A DNA stretch of 64,000 nt from Candidatus Obscuribacter sp. (GCA_016718315.1 JADKDV010000001.1:1116001-1180000), one strand, 5' to 3'. Shown: positions 17,410 through 27,266, counted from the first letter of the stretch. The notes: a model not told the origin generated them from the sequence alone. Numbers and translations are program-made.

Positions 17410-18372
17410 TTATATTTGTCTGATCACCACAAGACAAACCCAGTAATAAGCCACAGCTGCTCCCACAATCAGACTATCACCGCGGTCAAGGAAGCCGCCA
17501 TGACCGGGGATAAAATCGCTGGAGTCTTTGATGCCAGCATCTCTTTTAAGCAGTGACTCACCCAGGTCGCCTATCTGAGCGGCTACAGAGATGACAGTAG
17601 CCATGATTGGCACCTGCCAGAGATTATTGTGAAATGGGTGACAGGCAAATAGATAGTTGTCAGCCACATAAACCACTACTGTACCCAGGGCTACGCTGGC
17701 TAACAGACCGCCAATAGCGCCTTCTACTGTCTTTTTGGGGCTAATCTGGGGATAGAGTAGATGTTTGCCTAAACGCTTACCAAAGTAATAAGCAAAGACA
17801 TCGGTGGCCCAAATAATAAACAAAGTTGCCCAGACATAAGCCAGTCCAGGCTGATGCAGGGGATTGTCGCTCATGGGCATGCCCTGCGGACTCAAGTTGC
17901 GCAAAAGTACAAGATGGGCTGGCAGCCAACCTACATAGATAAAGCCCAGTATTGTCGAGGCAATATCGGCAATGGTGGCAGGCGGATCGGCGTTGCGAAA
18001 CAAAAGACGAAAGAACGAAAGAAATATACCTATAGATAGGACCAGCGGAAAATGGTCTATCGAAAAAGTGGACCAGTAACGCTGCTCCTCGGCTCCAGGC
18101 AGGCGGGCAAAAAATCCCATATTACTGATAAAACCAAGATTGAGACCACGTCCTGGAATAAAATCGGGAATTGCAGAAACAACAAAAAAGGCAATAATCA
18201 TGCCAAGCACTACCCGACTGGAGGGGTTAATGCCTTTGCGTTTGGCCATGCCGATAAACTCTTTGCCACCCATAAAGCAGGCAGCACCGAGGACCAATGC
18301 CAAAAATTTACCGCCAGCTAAAACACTGGCAACTGAGATCGCAAATAATAACCAGCCAAAGAAAAGTCTCAT
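17410..18372 (-). CDS. cdsA: Phosphatidate cytidylyltransferase (CDP-diacylglycerol synthase)
   Basis: CdsA makes CDP-diacylglycerol from phosphatidic acid and CTP at the inner membrane, the branch point of phospholipid synthesis. The 320-residue protein has about eight membrane segments and the family signature near the C-terminus (SLLKRDAGIKDSSDFIPGHG then GFLDRGDS), which holds the catalytic Lys/Asp residues. Length and topology are normal. It sits 19 nt downstream of the YibE/F gene on the same strand, so it probably belongs to the ruvB-yibE/F-cdsA transcription unit. Confidence 0.95.
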   Translation of the reverse strand: MRLFFGWLLFAISVASVLAGGKFLALVLGAACFMGGKEFIGMAKRKGINPSSRVVLGMIIAFFVVSAIPDFIPGRGLNLGFISNMGFFARLPGAEEQRYWSTFSIDHFPLVLSIGIFLSFFRLLFRNADPPATIADIASTILGFIYVGWLPAHLVLLRNLSPQGMPMSDNPLHQPGLAYVWATLFIIWATDVFAYYFGKRLGKHLLYPQISPKKTVEGAIGGLLASVALGTVVVYVADNYLFACHPFHNNLWQVPIMATVISVAAQIGDLGESLLKRDAGIKDSSDFIPGHGGFLDRGDSLIVGAAVAYYWVCLVVIRQI

Positions 18373-18391
18373 CTTAGAAAGGCACTAGCAA

Positions 18392-19486
18392 TCACTGTCC
18401 GGTATCACTTTTAGCTATTAATTGGGCGGCAATAAATGCCGTTAGAGGAATGGTCAGAACCAATCCTAGACTACCACTAATTGCCGAAGCCACCTCAGTT
18501 GCTACCAAATCGAGGTTTACAAGTTTGCTAACGGGAATCTGACTTGTCAAAAGCAAAAGTGGTAGCGCACCACCGGTATAAGCCAATATCAATGTATTTG
18601 TCATTGTCCCCATGATATCTCGGCCAACATTCATACCAGATGTATAGAGATCAGACTCAGTCATTCCAGGTTTGGTCCGGGCGATTTCAAATACAGCCGA
18701 AGCAATAGACACGGCCACGTCCATAATTACACCGAGGGCACCAATCAGCATGCCCGCAGCCAAAAGTCCTTTATAAAATTCTGGACTCTGCACCAGGACC
18801 GAACCCCGCAGAATCTGTGCTTCTTCGGAAGATAGTCCAGTAAGAGGTGCGGCCACAATCACCATCTGGGCGGCAAGCCCGGCTACAATCACACCGCCAA
18901 TGGTGCCAAGTATGGCAGCCAGAGATTTTTTGCTCCAGCCAGAGACAAAATACATGGTGGCACCAGTAGTGGCAATGCAAATAGCCACTGCCACCAGCAA
19001 GGGATTGATACCAGCCAGACTGAGAGGCAATAGCACAAAGGCTATCAGTGACACCGAGATAATAAGAGCAAGGAGCGACTTGACGCCTTGCTTGCCACCA
19101 AAAAACACAAAAGCAACAAGAAAGACCAGGAGCAAAATAGCAAGAGTTGGCGCTCTATGATAATCAGCGATGTTGTATTCGTCATTACCTTTGACGTCTT
19201 TGGAAATAGAAAGAACGACTTCACTGCCCGGTTTGATATTGATATTAAAAACCGGGTTGTCTGTTATCTCGTTTAAGACTTTGACTTTCTTACCTTGCTG
19301 TTTGCCTTCAATAATCTCCACTTCGGCTTCCTGTCTATTTGCCACCACACCGGTAGCATCCAGCAGTTTTTGATTGACAGTGCCCTGCCCCACGCTGAGC
19401 ACTCGGGCAGCGGCAAACTCTTCCTCACCGGTCACTGGCGTAGTGCCACTGACGACCGGTACGGTTGCACCAGCACTGTCGCTCAT
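18392..19486 (-). CDS. YibE/F-like membrane protein
   Basis: The 364-residue protein has an extracytoplasmic-type N-terminal domain of about 110 residues (AARVLSVGQGTVNQKLLDATG, EIIEGKQQGKKVKVLNEI), then seven or so membrane segments with the YibE/F family texts PTLAILLLVFLVAFVFFGGKQG, LGALGVIMDVAVSIASAV-type and SGMNVGRDIMGTMTNTL. The biochemical function of the family is unknown. Its start codon overlaps the ruvB stop by one base (TAATG), which implies translational coupling. Confidence 0.85.
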   Translation of the reverse strand: MSDSAGATVPVVSGTTPVTGEEEFAAARVLSVGQGTVNQKLLDATGVVANRQEAEVEIIEGKQQGKKVKVLNEITDNPVFNINIKPGSEVVLSISKDVKGNDEYNIADYHRAPTLAILLLVFLVAFVFFGGKQGVKSLLALIISVSLIAFVLLPLSLAGINPLLVAVAICIATTGATMYFVSGWSKKSLAAILGTIGGVIVAGLAAQMVIVAAPLTGLSSEEAQILRGSVLVQSPEFYKGLLAAGMLIGALGVIMDVAVSIASAVFEIARTKPGMTESDLYTSGMNVGRDIMGTMTNTLILAYTGGALPLLLLTSQIPVSKLVNLDLVATEVASAISGSLGLVLTIPLTAFIAAQLIAKSDTGQ

Positions 19487-20784
19487 TAGAGACCGTCTCC
19501 GGATTTATCGACGGGTTTAAAAAGATCGAGTTGTTGTACTGGACTGCCAGCCAGAGCCTTGACTTTACTCGATACTTCACGCCCCAGATGCTGGTAGGCA
19601 AAAGGAGTAGCCATGCGCCCTCTCGAAGTACGCTGGATAAAACCCTTTTGTATTAAAAATGGTTCCCAGACATCTTCTAGAGTATCGCTGTCTTCGCCGA
19701 TAGTAGCGGCAAGTGTTTCCAGTCCCACTGGACCGCCATCATAGTTATCGATGATGATCTCAAGTAAGCGTCTATCGGTGACATCAAGACCAAGCTCATC
19801 AACTTGATAGGATTCAAGCGCGCTGCAGGCAATAGCACCGTCAACAATCGCTGCCCCCTGATACTGACCAAAGTCGCGCACCAGCCTGACCAATCTATTG
19901 GCAATACGCGGTGTCCCCCGAGCCCGGCGAGCAACAGCCGAGACGGCATCAGCGTCCATAGTCACACCAAGGATAGTGGCAGTACGGGCGACAATTGCCG
20001 ACAATTCTTCGTGGGTATAAAAATCCAGTCGGCAGACAAAACCAAATCTGTCTCGCAATGCATTTGATAACATGCCAGCTTTGGTGGTGGCACCAACCAG
20101 AGTAAATTTAGGCAATGGCAAACGCATAGTGCGCGTAGCATGGCCTTTACCAGTGGTCAAATCGATAACAAAGTCTTCGATAGCCGGATAGAGCAATTCC
20201 TCAGCAATGCGAGATAGCCTGTGGATCTCATCTATAAAGAGGACATCGCCCTCCTCTAATTGATGCACCAGTCCAATAATGTCGCGCGGACGCTCAAGAC
20301 TGGGACCACTGGTGAGATGGATTCGCGCTTGCATTTCGTTGGCGATGACCCGAGCAAGTGTTGTCTTACCAAGCCCCGGCGGTCCATAAAAAAGCACATG
20401 ATCGAGGGCTTCGCCTCGCCCTTTAGCGGCCGATATCGACATTGAGAGCATCGACTTGAGCCTGGATTGACCAATGTACTCGCCTAGACTGTCTGGTCTT
20501 ACTGCCTGATCAGATTTGGAGTCAGAGGTTGTTTCTTCACAGGAGAGTAAAGAAGAACGTCGATTTTGACTTTGCTTAACTTCTTCTATAGATTGCCCCA
20601 TGTCTGCCATATCAGCCGGAGCGGACAAAGGCTGAGCTGCCTTACTGGGCGCCTTAGCCTCGCCACCAGTCTTGCCCGCGGCCCTGCTGGGGCTCTTTGC
20701 TTTATCCTTAGCTGGCGCTGAGCCTGGCTTTGCCGCATCGCCATTGTCAGCTTGTGAGCTAGAAGTAGTCTTGATGATGGTCAT
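19486..20784 (-). CDS. ruvB: Holliday junction branch-migration ATPase RuvB with N-terminal extension
   Basis: RuvB is the hexameric motor that drives branch migration with RuvA at Holliday junctions. The conserved core starts near residue 97 (RPDSLGEYIGQ), with Walker A GPPGLGKTTLA (about 134), Walker B LFIDEIHRL, sensor text FTLVGATTKAGMLSNALRDRFG and the C-terminal winged helix ending in RTSRGRMATPFAYQHLG. The protein is 432 residues, compared with about 340 in most bacteria. The extra 75 or so N-terminal residues are Ala/Lys/Ser/Pro rich and probably disordered; internal ATGs near residue 59 and 62 could be the real start. Confidence 0.94.
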   Translation of the reverse strand: MTIIKTTSSSQADNGDAAKPGSAPAKDKAKSPSRAAGKTGGEAKAPSKAAQPLSAPADMADMGQSIEEVKQSQNRRSSLLSCEETTSDSKSDQAVRPDSLGEYIGQSRLKSMLSMSISAAKGRGEALDHVLFYGPPGLGKTTLARVIANEMQARIHLTSGPSLERPRDIIGLVHQLEEGDVLFIDEIHRLSRIAEELLYPAIEDFVIDLTTGKGHATRTMRLPLPKFTLVGATTKAGMLSNALRDRFGFVCRLDFYTHEELSAIVARTATILGVTMDADAVSAVARRARGTPRIANRLVRLVRDFGQYQGAAIVDGAIACSALESYQVDELGLDVTDRRLLEIIIDNYDGGPVGLETLAATIGEDSDTLEDVWEPFLIQKGFIQRTSRGRMATPFAYQHLGREVSSKVKALAGSPVQQLDLFKPVDKSGDGL

Positions 20785-20941
20785 AGAGCAATTATCGCTG
20801 CTTGCCTTAAAATCGGAGTGTAAAGTTGATGAGAAGTAATCAAGGTGTAGGGAGAGTTCTTATCTTATGATTGTCATGATTCGTGGGACCCGGTACACGA
20901 AGGGTTATAGAGGCAAGCAGTCTTAAGGATATACGTTTGAT

Positions 20942-21994
20942 ATGACTACGGCACAGTCCACAATAAATCAAACTGGCTCAGCATCGGATTATGCGCTCAA
21001 GTATAATGCCAACGTGCCACAAACTAAAACTACTTTCCCAGAGATATCGGTCGTCATCCCCGTGTTTAACGAGGAAGACAATATCGCTATCCTTTATCAA
21101 AAGCTCTGCCAGGCGCTGGACTCACTGGGTCGCACCTGGGAAGCCATTATCATTGATGACGGCTCCTCCGACACTTCTTATGCCAAGCTAGCTACTATTG
21201 CTGCCGCCGATGAGCGCATCAAAGTAGTGCGCTTTGTCAAAAACTTTGGACAAACTGCCGCACTGGCAGCTGGTATCGATCATTCGCGCGGCGACGTGAT
21301 TATCCCCATGGACGCCGACTTACAAAACGATCCAGCCGATATCAAACGTCTCCTCGAAAAACTAGATGAAGGCTTTGACGTAGTTAGTGGCTGGCGCAAA
21401 GAAAGAAAAGACGAACTTTTCTTGCGTCTAATACCTTCATGGACAGCCAATCGCATCATCTCCTTTATCTCAGGAGTTAGACTGCACGACTATGGTTGCT
21501 CACTCAAAGCCTATCGCAAAGAAGTAATCAAAGACGTCAGACTCTATGGCGAAATGCACCGCTTCGTGCCAATTTATGCCACTTGGTTGGGGGCTAAAGT
21601 CTCAGAAATCCCAGTCAATCACCAGGCCAGACAGTTTGGTCAATCCAAATACGGTATCTCTCGCACATTTAAAGTTGTACTGGATTTGATCACAGTCAAA
21701 TTCATGTCCACCTACTTCACCAAACCTATCTATCTATTTGGTACCGCCGGTATCTGGTCGCTTATTCTATCGGCCATGACCTTTACCTGGATGGTGGTGC
21801 TCAAGTACTTCTATCACACATCATTTATCGAAACCCCCTTGCCTGTCATGGTGGCGGTGTTCTTTATGGTGGGAGCCCAGCTTATATTGATGGGTCTGCA
21901 ATCCGAAATCCTCATGCGCACTTATCACGAGTCGCAGGGCAAGCGCATCTACAAAGTAAAGAGCGCCATCAACTTTGTTGGCGAACCAGACTAA
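20942..21994 (+). CDS. GT2-family polyprenyl-phosphate glycosyltransferase (DPM1/ArnC/GtrB type)
   Basis: The N-terminal GT-A domain (about residues 30-250) has ISVVIPVFNEEDNI, the nucleotide-binding IIDDGSSDTS and the metal-binding DADLQNDPADI. This is followed by LHDYGCSLKAYRKEV and GQSKYGISRTFKVVLDLI, typical of enzymes that transfer a sugar from a nucleotide donor to a polyprenyl phosphate. Two C-terminal membrane helices (about residues 262-285 and 300-325) anchor it in the inner membrane. The sugar is unknown. The convergent galE next door could supply UDP-galactose, but the genes are not in one operon. Confidence 0.9.
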   Translation: MTTAQSTINQTGSASDYALKYNANVPQTKTTFPEISVVIPVFNEEDNIAILYQKLCQALDSLGRTWEAIIIDDGSSDTSYAKLATIAAADERIKVVRFVKNFGQTAALAAGIDHSRGDVIIPMDADLQNDPADIKRLLEKLDEGFDVVSGWRKERKDELFLRLIPSWTANRIISFISGVRLHDYGCSLKAYRKEVIKDVRLYGEMHRFVPIYATWLGAKVSEIPVNHQARQFGQSKYGISRTFKVVLDLITVKFMSTYFTKPIYLFGTAGIWSLILSAMTFTWMVVLKYFYHTSFIETPLPVMVAVFFMVGAQLILMGLQSEILMRTYHESQGKRIYKVKSAINFVGEPD

Positions 21995-22014
21995 TTCAGC
22001 ATCAATAACAAAAT

Positions 22015-23034
22015 CTAGTAGCGGCGGTTCGCTTCCCAGTGAGCGGCTGACTCAATAATAGACTTGAGATCGTGCTTAGGCTCCCAGCCAAGTATGGCTT
22101 TGGCTTTGGCACTATTAGCCACTAGATGAGCCGGGTCGCCCGGACGTCTTGCTTCAAACTTATGGGGCACGGACTTGCCTGTCACTGCTTCTACCCCGGC
22201 AATTACTTCCTTGACCGAGGCTCCATGGGATGTACCGAGGTTGATAGCCATACCGTGATCGTTTGACTGCACCATGTCTCCTTTAAAATCACTACCACCA
22301 ATCAGCTCAAGAGCCTGGCAATGGGCAGCGGCCAGGTCATTTACATGGATATAGTCGCGCACACAAGTACCATCAGGTGTGTCGTAATCATTACCAAAAA
22401 CTCTCAGCCCCTCACTTTTACCTAGAGCCGCTTTAATAGCTAAAGGCAAAAGATGGGTCTCAGGATCATGACTCTCTCCGATATCTCCGGAGGGACAAGC
22501 ACCACTGGCATTAAAGTAGCGCAGGGCAACAAAGCGCAAATTTTTGCAAAGAGCTAGAGCCCTGAGCATTTCCTCGACCATGTACTTGGTCACACCATAG
22601 GTATTGATAGGCTTTTGGCGGTGTTTTTCGTCCAGAGGACTGTACTCTGGATTGCCATATGTGGCGCAAGTAGAGCTAAAAACCAGTCGTTTGACTGAAG
22701 CCTCATCCATTGCCGCTAACAGCCCTGTGGTATTGCCTACATTATTGTCAAAGTACTTAAATGGGACTTCTTGAGACTCACCGACATAGGCGCTAGCCGC
22801 AAAATGGACAACGCCCTCCACTTGATGCTCGCTCATGATACGGCTCATGGCCTGGCGATCGCCGATATTTGTCTGGTAAAAACGGATACGAGCCTCGTGC
22901 TTGCCGCTGATTGCCTGGCGATGGCCCTCGCTGAGATTGTCGACAGCGATTACTTGCCTGTCCGGATAATTATCCAGATAATAGCGGACAAAATGGCTCC
23001 CAATATAGCCACAGGCACCAGTTACGAGAAACAC
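22015..23034 (-). CDS. galE: UDP-glucose 4-epimerase
   Basis: The 339-residue extended SDR protein has the NAD-binding TGACGYIGSHFV, VDNLSEGHRQA, the catalytic SSTCATYGNP segment and YGVTKYMVEEM (YxxxK). YFNASGACPSGDIGESHDPE and the C-terminal RRPGDPAHLVANSAKA and LGWEPK are classic GalE text. It interconverts UDP-glucose and UDP-galactose for surface glycan synthesis. Length is normal and it is monocistronic, converging with the GT2 gene. Confidence 0.93.
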   Translation of the reverse strand: MFLVTGACGYIGSHFVRYYLDNYPDRQVIAVDNLSEGHRQAISGKHEARIRFYQTNIGDRQAMSRIMSEHQVEGVVHFAASAYVGESQEVPFKYFDNNVGNTTGLLAAMDEASVKRLVFSSTCATYGNPEYSPLDEKHRQKPINTYGVTKYMVEEMLRALALCKNLRFVALRYFNASGACPSGDIGESHDPETHLLPLAIKAALGKSEGLRVFGNDYDTPDGTCVRDYIHVNDLAAAHCQALELIGGSDFKGDMVQSNDHGMAINLGTSHGASVKEVIAGVEAVTGKSVPHKFEARRPGDPAHLVANSAKAKAILGWEPKHDLKSIIESAAHWEANRRY

Positions 23035-23171
23035 AAAACACTCCTTTAGAGATAATCAGCCGTTAACAATCTAAAATTAGCACGGACACGGCTGAAACTA
23101 ACCGAAACAGAGTAATATTGAAGATGTAGCTTACCGCAGTTCCTAAATAGAGAGCCAAAGAGCAGTCTCAA

Positions 23172-25439
23172 GTGACTTCGACGGCAAAAGATTCCCAAAA
23201 ACAAGATTCAGGCCAGGTCAAGCAGACTCTGACAGATACGCAGGCGGCCTTAATCAAAGAAGATTTTTGGACAGCACGCTCTCTGGCTGGCTGGGTAGGC
23301 GCAGCGCTTAGTGGCTTTGCCTGTCTATTTTTGGCCCTGTCGGCTGTGCACATCATGAGTCCCGGGCTGCAAGAGCAAGACATTGCCGACCGCGATCTCA
23401 AAGCCCCGAGCACAGTATCGGTACAAGACCGCGGTGAGACTGACAAAGTACGCGAAAAAGCCAGACAGAGCATTGTCCCAATTTTTCAGGTGGACAAAAG
23501 CCGCGACCAGCTCTCTATCAATAATATTGCCAGGACCCTGGCTCGGGCAGAGAGCCTGCAAGCTATGGGTATCGTGCCTCTTACACCAGTGCCACTGACG
23601 GCTGGGGCCAGTAACGAAGTAGCAAAAAAAACAGATAAAGCCATAACTACTAAAAAGATTTTGGCAAGCACAAACAAAATAAGTGCTGCTGAACAAAATC
23701 GCCTTTTGCAATTACCCGATGGTGAATTTGCTGAGGCGCTACTAAAACCGGCAATGGACAAGAGTGTCTGGCACGACGTAGTCCTGGAGTTTTTGCCTTA
23801 TAACTGGACCCCCCAAGCGCAAAGTGCCGCTACCGATATCATCGCTAGCAATCTAGAAGCAAATCTAGTAATCGATCCCGAGAGCACAAGACAAAAAGCT
23901 GATGAAGTAACCAGTGCTGTCCTGCCAGTCCTCAAAGTAATCAAAGAAGGCGAAATAATCGTACCCCAGGGCTCGATTATCACCAGAGACAAACTATCCA
24001 TACTGCAAGAGCTTGGTATCACCCATGTCAACCGCTGGCCCTTTATATTTAGTATGGCCATATCGCTTGGCGCAGCACTCATACTGGTAGGACTCTATCT
24101 CTACACTTACGAGACCAAACACTTTTTTTCGCCTAGCTCTATTGGACTGATGTTTACAGTACAGGTGGTGGTAGCTTCGGTGGCATCACTGGTCGGTAAG
24201 ACCAATCCGCAGTTTGTGCCAATACCAGCTGCCGCACTGATTCTCACCATATTTTTTGGCAGACGGGCGGCGCTGGCTCTGACTATCCCAATGATTTTGT
24301 TATTAGCCGTCGATAGATTGATGGATTTGCACAGCCTTGGGGCACACACACTGGCTAGCTTAGGCGCTATCTGGGCCTATTCATCGGTGAGCCGCTCAGC
24401 GGTATTTAGTACCGGCATACTGGTAGCAGTTGGTCTTGTGGTCGGCGACCTGGCAGCTACGGCCCTTGACCATACCTTTTTGGGTTGGGGCTCTTTTGGT
24501 AAGAGACTCTTGCTAGATTTTGCTGGTGGTATCACGAGCTCTATTGTGGCAGTGGGCAGTTTGCCATTTTTAGAAAATCTCTTTGGCTTAATCACACCTT
24601 TTAGACTGGCCGAGCTAACCGATGCCAACCAGCCTCTCTTGCGCCGACTGGAAGAAAACGCCCCGGGCACTTATCAACACAGCCTGGCTGTAGCCAATAT
24701 GGCCGAAGCCGGTGCCAAAGCCATCTATGCCGATGCCAATTTAGTCAGAGCTGGTGCCCTTTATCACGATATTGGCAAAATGGTACGTCCCAAATACTTC
24801 ATCGAAAACCAGCTAGGTGCCACCAATCCCCACGACTCAATGTCACCAGAAGACAGCAGAGCCAGGGTACTGGCACACGTCAGCGATGGTATCGCTCTGG
24901 CCCAAAAATACTCACTGCCCAAAGCAATTCAAGACTTTATCCCGATGCACCAGGGCACCACTTTGATGGCTTATTTTTATCACAAAGCCTGCACCAGAGA
25001 TGGTGCGGACAATGTTGATCCCAGCACTTACCGCTATCCTGGTCCCAAGCCAAACTCCAAAGAAACAGCGATAGTTATGCTTGCCGACGTAGCCGAAGCC
25101 GTTACTCACTCCATGCGCGATCCCAGTCAGGAAGAAGTAGATGAGGCTCTCACCAAAGTATTCCAGAACCGCTGGGACGATGGTCAATTTAACGAAAGCA
25201 CTCTCAGCTACGAAGAAATGCAAAAAGTCAAAAGTGGCTTTGCCAGAGTGTGGCGTACATTGCACCACGAAAGACTGAAATACCCCTCTACTACAACTGG
25301 CAAAATGGCCATCGCTCCAGCCCACGAAAAAGCTCTAGAAGCAGAAAAGAACGACCGCCAGCTAATTGCTGACAAAGCGGCAGAGAGCGCACTGCAAGCT
25401 GATTGCTGTGCTAACGAAGAAGAAAACCCAAAGCCATAA
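23172..25439 (+). CDS. pgpH: 7TMR-HD c-di-AMP phosphodiesterase (PgpH-like)
   Basis: The 755-residue protein has a first membrane segment near residue 40, a large extracytoplasmic 7TMR-HDED domain (RDLKAPSTVSVQDRGETDKV, REKARQSIVPIFQVD), seven membrane helices (about residues 290-480) and a cytoplasmic HD domain starting near RRLEENAPGTYQHSLAVANM, with the metal motif LYHDIGKMVRPKYF and FIPMHQGTTLMAYFY. PgpH hydrolyses c-di-AMP to pApA, and the diadenylate cyclase gene at 45014 would supply the substrate. The start is GTG with a weak ribosome site. A Cys-Cys near the C-terminus lies in an unconserved tail. Confidence 0.92.
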   Translation: MTSTAKDSQKQDSGQVKQTLTDTQAALIKEDFWTARSLAGWVGAALSGFACLFLALSAVHIMSPGLQEQDIADRDLKAPSTVSVQDRGETDKVREKARQSIVPIFQVDKSRDQLSINNIARTLARAESLQAMGIVPLTPVPLTAGASNEVAKKTDKAITTKKILASTNKISAAEQNRLLQLPDGEFAEALLKPAMDKSVWHDVVLEFLPYNWTPQAQSAATDIIASNLEANLVIDPESTRQKADEVTSAVLPVLKVIKEGEIIVPQGSIITRDKLSILQELGITHVNRWPFIFSMAISLGAALILVGLYLYTYETKHFFSPSSIGLMFTVQVVVASVASLVGKTNPQFVPIPAAALILTIFFGRRAALALTIPMILLLAVDRLMDLHSLGAHTLASLGAIWAYSSVSRSAVFSTGILVAVGLVVGDLAATALDHTFLGWGSFGKRLLLDFAGGITSSIVAVGSLPFLENLFGLITPFRLAELTDANQPLLRRLEENAPGTYQHSLAVANMAEAGAKAIYADANLVRAGALYHDIGKMVRPKYFIENQLGATNPHDSMSPEDSRARVLAHVSDGIALAQKYSLPKAIQDFIPMHQGTTLMAYFYHKACTRDGADNVDPSTYRYPGPKPNSKETAIVMLADVAEAVTHSMRDPSQEEVDEALTKVFQNRWDDGQFNESTLSYEEMQKVKSGFARVWRTLHHERLKYPSTTTGKMAIAPAHEKALEAEKNDRQLIADKAAESALQADCCANEEENPKP

Positions 25440-26078
25440 CTATTGATATTTAAGTCTGGTACGGTGCAATGCACCCAGGCGAATTAGTGCTTCGTCAGCC
25501 CCAATCTTTTCGCTCACAGCACCATCTAGAGCCACAATAGCGCGCTCATATGGAATAGCTTGTTGCAACATCAAACAGCTCAGACGCAAAGAGTTATATA
25601 CAGCATGCTCCTCGCAAAGCTTGTTGTCTATCAAGATCCGCGCCACCGATGAAGACTGATTGTAATTGACTTCCAAACGCTCTTTTATATCTTTTGAAAG
25701 TTCATCATTTGATAGTTTGAGCCGCCCTGAATCTTTGAGGAGCTGACACATCAAACGCGCTGGATTACCGCTAGCGGCCTGAGCACAGCTCTCTGACAGA
25801 GCCTGGACAAAGCCCTGCTCAAGCTCTCGGATGCGCATATAGACATCACGAGCAAGCTCCATCGTCAGTGTCTCGTTATCGATCATCTCCTGCATCTCGA
25901 CAGAGCGAGTTATCAAATGAGGACCAATACCAGTAATCTCACAAAAAGCCTGACCACAGGGTATAGCCTTAGTCAGAGCCAATTGCAGAGCCGATATCAG
26001 CCCCATATCGTCAATCATGCCGGCGGCAAATAGTAACTCACCAAGCCGAGGCGTACCGCGGCGCATGGTGGGCCGCAT
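25440..26078 (-). CDS. C-terminal part of a tandem MshEN-like repeat protein (frameshifted)
   Basis: The 212-residue frame begins inside the end of the preceding gene and continues its repeat pattern: PRLGELLFAAGMIDDMGLISAL repeats the RLGxLL...G(x)I...L...AL motif seen in the upstream frame. A more degenerate copy follows near SSVARILIDNKLCEEH. If one base is removed from the CCC at 26070-26072, the two frames join smoothly (LLSQQLLDAAT then MRRGTPRLGELL). I therefore read it as the second half of one gene of about 400 residues rather than a separate gene. No membrane segment is present. It ends next to the convergent pgpH stop. Confidence 0.6.
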   Translation of the reverse strand: MRPTMRRGTPRLGELLFAAGMIDDMGLISALQLALTKAIPCGQAFCEITGIGPHLITRSVEMQEMIDNETLTMELARDVYMRIRELEQGFVQALSESCAQAASGNPARLMCQLLKDSGRLKLSNDELSKDIKERLEVNYNQSSSVARILIDNKLCEEHAVYNSLRLSCLMLQQAIPYERAIVALDGAVSEKIGADEALIRLGALHRTRLKYQ

Positions 26079-26640
26079 CTAATAACTGCTGCGATAACAA
26101 AGTCCGGTAACAAAATATATGACCAAGAGGCAGACCAGTGCGTTGATTGACAGCAAGAGCCTCGTCCAGATCTTCTTGCGATACAAGTCCTGCTTGAGTC
26201 AAAATTTGACCCAATTTGTTGCTTAAAAGGTCCTCTGGTTGGACTACACTAGCCCTGGTAAAGGCCTCAGATAGCTCCAGCCCATCGCTATAGGCAGTGG
26301 CAAGTACTCGCACACCCATGTTAAAAGGCAGTTGTCGATTATTGATAAGAGCCTGGATATCGAGAGCGATGCGCAGCTGATCTTCGGTCAAATAGCCAGA
26401 TGTGGTTAAAATTTTGCCTAAAGGCATACCTTTTTCTTCAAAGTTACTCAGTGCCTCTTTGAGAAACTCATAACTGATAATGCCCGATGCTTTGAGTAAA
26501 TCGCCAAGTCGCACATGGCCAATGGCCATGGTCAGCGCGTCGTTAATACCCGAAGCGGTAAAGCCCTCGCGCCGCACCTGCGCAGGCAGGGAGGACTGGG
26601 TCAACGAAAGATTAGGTTTATTGGATTCGCCCTGACTCAA
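26038..26640 (-). CDS. N-terminal part of a tandem MshEN-like repeat protein
   Basis: The 200-residue frame holds two repeats of about 70 residues: VRLGDLLKASGIISYEFLKEA with GMPLGKILTTSGYL, and KLGQILTQAGLVSQEDLDEA with GLPLGHIF. This RLGxxL...PLGxxL pattern is that of the GspE/MshE N-terminal domain, which in MshEN proteins binds c-di-GMP. No ATPase domain follows. Binding is an inference from motif spacing only. The ATG overlaps the end of rsmD by 4 nt (ATGA), so the two are translationally coupled. The frame ends abruptly at 26038 and the repeats continue in the next frame from 26078. Confidence 0.65.
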   Translation of the reverse strand: MSQGESNKPNLSLTQSSLPAQVRREGFTASGINDALTMAIGHVRLGDLLKASGIISYEFLKEALSNFEEKGMPLGKILTTSGYLTEDQLRIALDIQALINNRQLPFNMGVRVLATAYSDGLELSEAFTRASVVQPEDLLSNKLGQILTQAGLVSQEDLDEALAVNQRTGLPLGHIFCYRTLLSQQLLDAAHHAPRYASAW

Positions 26641-27188
26641 GATTGCTCTCTAAAAAAACTGATTGTCGTCTGACCATATTGCCTTGTATCGACTCTTACT
26701 AGGCTATCACTTACCCCCAATAAAGGATCGTCAGTCATATGCTCAACGATAAAGAGCCCGTCTGCTCTCAAAAGATCTGCTTCGACGATAAGGCTAGCGA
26801 GCTTGGGTCCGAGTTTTTGCTTGTAAGGCGGGTCAGCAAAAATGATGTCAAAACCGTTACTATTGAGCTGACCCAGCACCTTGAGAACATCCCCCTGGAT
26901 AACCTCGACACAACTGTCCTCGAGACCAAAATTGCTCGCTGACTGAGTGATAGCCCGCACTGAATGGGGGTTTTGCTCAACAAATGTAACAGAGGTTGCC
27001 CCGCGACTCAGTGCTTCAAAGCCCATCAGTCCAGTGCCAGCAAAGAGATCGAGGAAGCTCAAACCTCTCAATCTGTGTCCTAAAATGTTAAAAAAAGCCT
27101 GCCGCACTTTTGAAGCTGTGGGCCTGACAGCGAGCCCTTTTGGACACGTTACCAACCTGCCTCTCAGCTCTCCACCAGTGATGCGCAC
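26637..27188 (-). CDS. rsmD: 16S rRNA (guanine-966-N2)-methyltransferase
   Basis: The 183-residue protein has the RsmD start MRITGGELRGRLVTCP, RPTASKVRQAFFNIL, the SAM-binding FLDLFAGTGLMGFEALSRGA and the catalytic FADPPY motif. RsmD methylates guanine 966 of 16S rRNA during 30S assembly. Length is normal. It is divergent from nusB and is followed by the MshEN-like gene with a 4-nt overlap. Confidence 0.94.
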   Translation of the reverse strand: MRITGGELRGRLVTCPKGLAVRPTASKVRQAFFNILGHRLRGLSFLDLFAGTGLMGFEALSRGATSVTFVEQNPHSVRAITQSASNFGLEDSCVEVIQGDVLKVLGQLNSNGFDIIFADPPYKQKLGPKLASLIVEADLLRADGLFIVEHMTDDPLLGVSDSLVRVDTRQYGQTTISFFREQS

Positions 27189-27266
27189 AAAAATACCTCA
27201 GAAGCTCTCATGTTAACATGGACTGGCTTGCACAGGCTTTCTGCACCCTAACAATGAGGCAACCCC

